From Clostridiales bacterium (GTDB lineage: Bacteria > Bacillota > Clostridia > Oscillospirales > CAG-272): a stretch of DNA of 64,000 nt. Where the stretch lies: the NCBI GenBank assembly GCA_011957885.1, contig BLMO01000113.1, forward strand, positions 1 through 64,000, written 5' to 3'. Below are positions 59,827-64,000 of this stretch, in pieces. A program made the position numbers and the translations under genes. The notes under the pieces were generated by a model, which ran no database searches, was not told the DNA's origin, and saw only the letters and a list, made by a program, of their open reading frames with translations. Numbering within the stretch: position 1 is the first letter of the stretch; each line of letters starts with the position of its first letter.

Positions 59827-60837
59827 GTGAAGCATAGCAACATTCCGATCTTTATACAGCATATGGGCTGCCCGAATCAGTGCGTTTTTTGTGATCAGCA
59901 CACGATTACGGGAGCCCATTCTTTTTGCGAAGCGTCTGTTCGCAGCGATATTGATGCCGCGCTGGCTACAATGGGGGAGCGCACCTGCGAAATCGCCTAT
60001 TTTGGCGGATCCTTTACCGGAATTGATAGGGGTCAAATGCTCCGGCTACTGGATCTCGCGCAGGAATATACAGAGCGTGGTGCGGTTTGCGGCATTCGTT
60101 TGTCTACCCGCCCGGATTATATTTCCCCGGAAATTGTGGAGATCCTGCTGCACTATCCCATATGTGCGGTGGAGCTTGGTATACAAAGTATGGATGACCG
60201 TGTGCTTACTGCCTGCAGGCGGGGACATGCTGCTGCCGATACAGTACAGGCATGTGCGCTTTTGCGAAACGCAGAAATTCCGTTTGTGGGGCAGATGATG
60301 ACAGGGCTTCCCGGATCGGACGGGCAGTCTGAAATAGAAACGGCAAAGCGTATATGCAGCATGGGCGCCAGCGGCGCAAGACTTTATCCGTGTATTGTCT
60401 TTCAAAATACTGCCCTTGCCGATATGACGCGAAAAGGATTGTACAGTCCCTTGTCCGTGGAAGAAGCGGTTTCCCGCAGCTCCGCAGTGCTGGAGGTTTT
60501 TGACGCGCACGGTGTGCCGTGCCTGAAAATCGGGCTGCATGACGGACAGGGACTGCATGATCCGGATACATATTTTGCAGGTCCCCATCATCCGGCGCTT
60601 GGGGAAATGGTGCGTTCCCGTGTGTTTTTACATAAAATAGAAGCCGTGTTGCAGCTGGTGGGATCGGTACGGGAAAAACACCTTCAAATTTCTGTCCCAC
60701 CGGGATGTACCTCCATGGCTGTCGGACAGAAAAAGGAAAACAAACTGCGTATTTTGGAAAAAACAGGGGCAAAATCTGTGAAAATTCTTGAAAATAAAGC
60801 CCTATGCGGATATAATATTACTATTGGCGTTTTATAA
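59827..60837 (+). CDS. Radical SAM protein (Elp3-like)
   Basis: A 336-residue radical SAM enzyme. The N-terminal IPIFIQHMGCPNQCVFCDQ has the CX3CX2C cluster site; AYFGGSFTGID, RLSTRPDYI and VELGIQSMDDRVL follow the Elp3/oxygen-independent-coproporphyrinogen-oxidase-like pattern. Clostridial members are often annotated as elongator complex protein 3-like, but this one lacks the acetyltransferase half of true Elp3. The reaction is unknown. The start is GTG behind AAAGGAG; the gene lies between rnc and smc. Confidence 0.82.
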   Translation: MKHSNIPIFIQHMGCPNQCVFCDQHTITGAHSFCEASVRSDIDAALATMGERTCEIAYFGGSFTGIDRGQMLRLLDLAQEYTERGAVCGIRLSTRPDYISPEIVEILLHYPICAVELGIQSMDDRVLTACRRGHAAADTVQACALLRNAEIPFVGQMMTGLPGSDGQSEIETAKRICSMGASGARLYPCIVFQNTALADMTRKGLYSPLSVEEAVSRSSAVLEVFDAHGVPCLKIGLHDGQGLHDPDTYFAGPHHPALGEMVRSRVFLHKIEAVLQLVGSVREKHLQISVPPGCTSMAVGQKKENKLRILEKTGAKSVKILENKALCGYNITIGVL

Positions 60838-60870
60838 GAAATTGAAATTTATGAAAAAAGAGGTGGCGCC

Positions 60871-63800
60871 GTGTATCTGAAAACACTGGAACTGCATGGA
60901 TTTAAGTCCTTCCCGGAAAAAACAGTTTTGCATTTTAATCCCGGCGCTACTGTTATAGTAGGGCCCAACGGAAGCGGTAAATCCAATATTACGGATGCAA
61001 TGCGATGGGTGCTTGGAGAGCTTTCCACAAAGAACATCCGCGGCAGTAAAATGGAGGATGTTATTTTCGTGGGCGCGGACGGGCACCGTCCCATGAGCTT
61101 TGCGGAAGTATCCGTAACCTTTGACGATTCTGAAAAGCCCCGCAAGCTCAATTGTCCCCATGAGGAAGTTACTGTAACCCGGAGGTACTACCGGGGCGGG
61201 GAAAGTGAATATCTGATAAACCGACAGGCGTGCCGCCTGAAAGATATATACGAGCTTTTCATGAATACAGGAATCGGCAGGGAAGGATATTCCATTGTCG
61301 GTCAGGGTAAAATCGCGGAAATTATTTCTAAACGAAGCGAGGACCGGCGGGGCATTTTTGAAGAAACCGCCGGAATTTCAAAGTACCGTTATAAGAAAAC
61401 GGAATCCCAGAAAAAGCTGTCTCAAACGGAAGAAAATATGACCCGCGTGCTGGATATTTTTTCTGAACTGGAAAACCGCGTGGGTCCGCTGGAGCGGGAT
61501 GCCCAAAAAGCGCGTAAGTATCTGGAATTATATGAAGAAAAGAAACAGCTGGATGTATCCGTCTGGCTGTATGATATGGAAAAACTGCGCGGGGATGTGG
61601 ACGCATTAGGCATCCAGTGCCGTCAGTCTGCCCATGAATTGGAAATGGCACAGGATACGGAAACTCAGCTGGAAGCCCAGTACGAGCGCATGTTTGATGC
61701 TTCCCAGGAGAATAAACAGGCTTCAGGGCAACTCTACGAAAAGATCAGGGAAGTTACCGACCAAATTCATCAGCTGGAAAATGACTACCGCACGCTGGAA
61801 TCCGATATCGACCATAAAACGACGATGGCGGCGGCGGCAGACGCATCGGAGGAGAAAGCTATAGACGCTGCTGTGAAGGAAGAAACATATGCGGCGGAAC
61901 TGCAAACGCGTTTGCAGGAAAATGAGCAGACACTGGAAGAATTGCGCAGCGAGATTTCCGGCCTTGAAGCAGAAAAAAAGACTGCCGCAGAAAAAAAGAC
62001 CGCATTGGAAGAAAATTTGGCACAGGCGCTACGGGAGATGCAGGAGAAGGAAGGCGCGCTTGGAGAACTGCGGGTTCGGTTCAGCGTACTGCAAAACAGC
62101 ATGCATACTCAAAGCGATCGCAGGACGCAAATCGACGAGGAAACAAAGCGGTATCAAAGCAAGCTTTCAGAAATTGAAGCAGGACTGGAGCAGTGCCGCG
62201 CGTCGGTAGAACTCTATGAAACGGCGCTGAAAAAATCCGATGATGAAGTTGCCCGCTGTGATAGGGAACTCCTTGCATTGTCCGACAAGGCGGAAATTGA
62301 AAGAAAAAAATTAGCGGAACTGCGTGCATCTGCCGAGGCACTGGCGAGCCGGATCGGTGCGTTGGTGCGTATGCAGGAGCATTTCGACGGATATAACAAC
62401 AGCGTTCGTTTTGTAATGCGGGCGCATACGGAGGGCAGATTGAAAGGAATCCACGGTCCGGTTTCTCATTTGATCCGGGTACGTGAGGAATACCGTGTTG
62501 CTCTGGAAACGGCGCTGGGCGCAAATATGCAGAATATTGTAGTAGACGACGAATCTTCTGCAAAAGCAGCAATCTATGCCTTGAAAAACGCAAATGCAGG
62601 GCGGGCAACGTTCTATCCGTTAACATCTATACAGGGCGGTATAAGAACCCGGGAACTATTGGATGCGGCCGGTCAGCCCGGCTTTATCGGCTATGCGGAT
62701 GAACTATTGGAAACCCGGGAACAGTATAAACAAGTAATCGCAAGTATTATCGGGCGCATCGCAGTGTTTGACAATATTGAAAACGGAACCAATGTTGCCA
62801 GACGGTGTGGCTGGAAAATCCGGATTGTGACCCTTGACGGTCAGCAGATCAATATGGGAGGCTCCCTTACCGGCGGTTCCGTCCGCAAGGATTCCGGCAT
62901 GCTCAGCCGCGGCGCGCATATAGATCAGTTACGGCAGCAGAAAAATGCCGCCGACAAAGAGGTTGACGCGTCCAAAGCCCTTTTGCAGAAATTGGACGCA
63001 AAGATTACGGAGCTTCAGAATTATCGCCGCAAGGAAGATGAAAAGGCAAAGCTGTCTGAGGTCATGCTTCGGACAGAGCGCACTCAGTTGGATGAACATG
63101 AGGCAAACCGCGGTGTAATTTGCAATTTGCTGGATCAGCTCGCAGCGGATCAGGAACAGCTTACTGCTTTGGGAGCCCGGGGCGGCGCAGATCTTCAGCA
63201 ATTGGAAGCAGAGATGCAGGTATTGGAACAGCAGATTCAAGAGATTGCGGCAAAACGTACCGAGACGGATATTGAACGAAATTCCTGGGATGATGCTATG
63301 CGGGAGTCTGATGAAAGGCGGGGAGTCTTGCAGATTTCGATTGCAGAACGTATGCGGGATGCGGAGAACTTACAGGAATCGGTGAACGCATCTTTGGAGC
63401 GTGCCAATGCACACCGCAGCCAGGGCGCAGAACAGCACAGTGAAGCTGTAGCTTTGCGAAGTGCTGTTCTGCAAATACAGGAGCAGATTGCAAATCAGGG
63501 ACAGCAGACGGAAACACTGCGCCAGGAACTGGCGGCGGCAGAGCAGGAACGGGTGCGGTTGGAGGCAGGCAATGCCGAGTATGACCGCAGACTGAATGAA
63601 ATCCGGCTGAAAACAAAGGATGTGTCTGCGAAACGGGAACTGTTGTTCCGCGCGCATACTGCCAATGAAACAAAGCTGGAAAGACTTAATGACAATGTAG
63701 ATAAAATGACCAGCCGCCTGTGGGACGAGTATGAGCTTACCCACAGTACTGCAGTGGCAATGGATGTTCCTGTGCTGACAGAGGCGTCCCGCCCGGCAGC

Positions 63801-64000
63801 GGCGGCGCAGCTTGCCGAAAAGAAAAACGCAATCAAAAGCCTTGGAAATGTAAATGTAGGCGCGATTGATGAATACAGTGCACTGAAGGAACGGTATGAC
63901 TATTTGAAAGAACAACTGGAGGATCTGGGTGCTTCCAAGGAAGAACTGGAAAAAATTATTCAGTCCATTGACGCGGAAATGGAACGCATGTTTACAGATG
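60871..64000 (+). CDS. smc: Chromosome segregation protein SMC (3' end outside window)
   Basis: The first 1043 codons of SMC, open to the window edge; full-length proteins are about 1190. GTG start (YLKTLELHGFKSFPEKT) 8 bases after AGAGGTG. Walker A GPNGSGKSN, Q-loop IVGQGKIAEI, first coiled coil (about 165-500), hinge (about 515-650, LKGIHGPVSHLI, VALETALGANMQNIVV, TGGSVRKDSG at its end), and most of the returning coiled coil. The ABC signature and Walker B lie beyond the window. SMC with ScpAB organises and resolves chromosomes. Confidence 0.96.
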   Translation, partial: MYLKTLELHGFKSFPEKTVLHFNPGATVIVGPNGSGKSNITDAMRWVLGELSTKNIRGSKMEDVIFVGADGHRPMSFAEVSVTFDDSEKPRKLNCPHEEVTVTRRYYRGGESEYLINRQACRLKDIYELFMNTGIGREGYSIVGQGKIAEIISKRSEDRRGIFEETAGISKYRYKKTESQKKLSQTEENMTRVLDIFSELENRVGPLERDAQKARKYLELYEEKKQLDVSVWLYDMEKLRGDVDALGIQCRQSAHELEMAQDTETQLEAQYERMFDASQENKQASGQLYEKIREVTDQIHQLENDYRTLESDIDHKTTMAAAADASEEKAIDAAVKEETYAAELQTRLQENEQTLEELRSEISGLEAEKKTAAEKKTALEENLAQALREMQEKEGALGELRVRFSVLQNSMHTQSDRRTQIDEETKRYQSKLSEIEAGLEQCRASVELYETALKKSDDEVARCDRELLALSDKAEIERKKLAELRASAEALASRIGALVRMQEHFDGYNNSVRFVMRAHTEGRLKGIHGPVSHLIRVREEYRVALETALGANMQNIVVDDESSAKAAIYALKNANAGRATFYPLTSIQGGIRTRELLDAAGQPGFIGYADELLETREQYKQVIASIIGRIAVFDNIENGTNVARRCGWKIRIVTLDGQQINMGGSLTGGSVRKDSGMLSRGAHIDQLRQQKNAADKEVDASKALLQKLDAKITELQNYRRKEDEKAKLSEVMLRTERTQLDEHEANRGVICNLLDQLAADQEQLTALGARGGADLQQLEAEMQVLEQQIQEIAAKRTETDIERNSWDDAMRESDERRGVLQISIAERMRDAENLQESVNASLERANAHRSQGAEQHSEAVALRSAVLQIQEQIANQGQQTETLRQELAAAEQERVRLEAGNAEYDRRLNEIRLKTKDVSAKRELLFRAHTANETKLERLNDNVDKMTSRLWDEYELTHSTAVAMDVPVLTEASRPAAAAQLAEKKNAIKSLGNVNVGAIDEYSALKERYDYLKEQLEDLGASKEELEKIIQSIDAEMERMFTD

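Overview
This window comes from a spore-forming anaerobic Firmicute, most likely class Clostridia and possibly an Oscillospiraceae/Ruminococcaceae-type gut bacterium. This rests on gene content and order: YabP/YabQ sporulation genes beside a SpoVB-like flippase, MazG, HU, RqcP and DivIC; a four-subunit 2-oxoacid:ferredoxin oxidoreductase; an oxygen-labile class I fumarase subunit; CdaA/CdaR; a PadR-DUF1700-DUF4097 operon; PFL plus ACT proteins; and an L20-type leader before infC-rpmI-rplT. Many promoters fit a sigma-A form with a 17-bp spacer and an extended -10. No rRNA, tRNA or CRISPR array was seen.

Layout. 1-4.4 kb: the 3' end of a gene cut by the window edge, a repeat cluster, csaA, and a leftward operon (P-loop ATPase, ferredoxin, KorA, KorB, KorC). 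4.5-18.3 kb: a rightward run of core genes (cdaA, cdaR, a COG2509-type flavoprotein, recJ, relA, dtd, hemZ, a nucleoside kinase, a SpoVB-like flippase, mazG). 18.3-21.2 kb: hup, rqcP, yabP, yabQ, divIC and a lone fumarase alpha subunit. 21.5-24.1 kb: leftward PadR-DUF1700-DUF4097 and mecA. 24.3-25.6 kb: deoB. 25.7-31.5 kb: seven intact virion-structure-like genes (scaffold, N4-gp56 capsid, connector, propeller-like protein, LysM protein and two small ones) with their own terminator but without terminase, portal, integrase or lysis genes. 31.6-34.2 kb: WYL regulator, Fpg/Nei-like protein, DUF3788-DUF3795 protein. 34.3-35.2 kb: an AT-rich APH-like phosphotransferase. 35.4-42 kb: leftward MoxR, DUF58, transglutaminase, mini-RNase III. 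42.1-44.7 kb: leftward ACT/PFL pair and an uncharacterised protein. 45.1-50 kb: XRE-cupin regulator, acyl-CoA synthetase, a degenerate GH18-like protein, a short secreted protein, VanZ. 50.4-64 kb: infC-rpmI-rplT, a SpoU methyltransferase, dprA, topA, trmFO, plsX, rnc, a radical SAM protein, and smc running off the end.

The core blocks serve stringent response and nucleotide quality control (relA, mazG, dtd), cyclic-di-AMP synthesis (cdaA-cdaR), DNA maintenance (recJ, hup, dprA, topA, smc), translation (infC operon, trmFO, rqcP, rnc, mrnC) and spore/septum formation. The most unusual element is the stand-alone capsid-type cassette at 25.7-31.5 kb. Also notable are a dispersed two-hairpin intergenic repeat whose second stem varies in a compensatory way, a hairpin that would bury a near-perfect Shine-Dalgarno before a catalytically degenerate GH18-like gene, a likely AUC start for infC, and a 12-bp-arm palindrome over the PadR promoter. 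All calls were made by reading the sequence; no database search was run.
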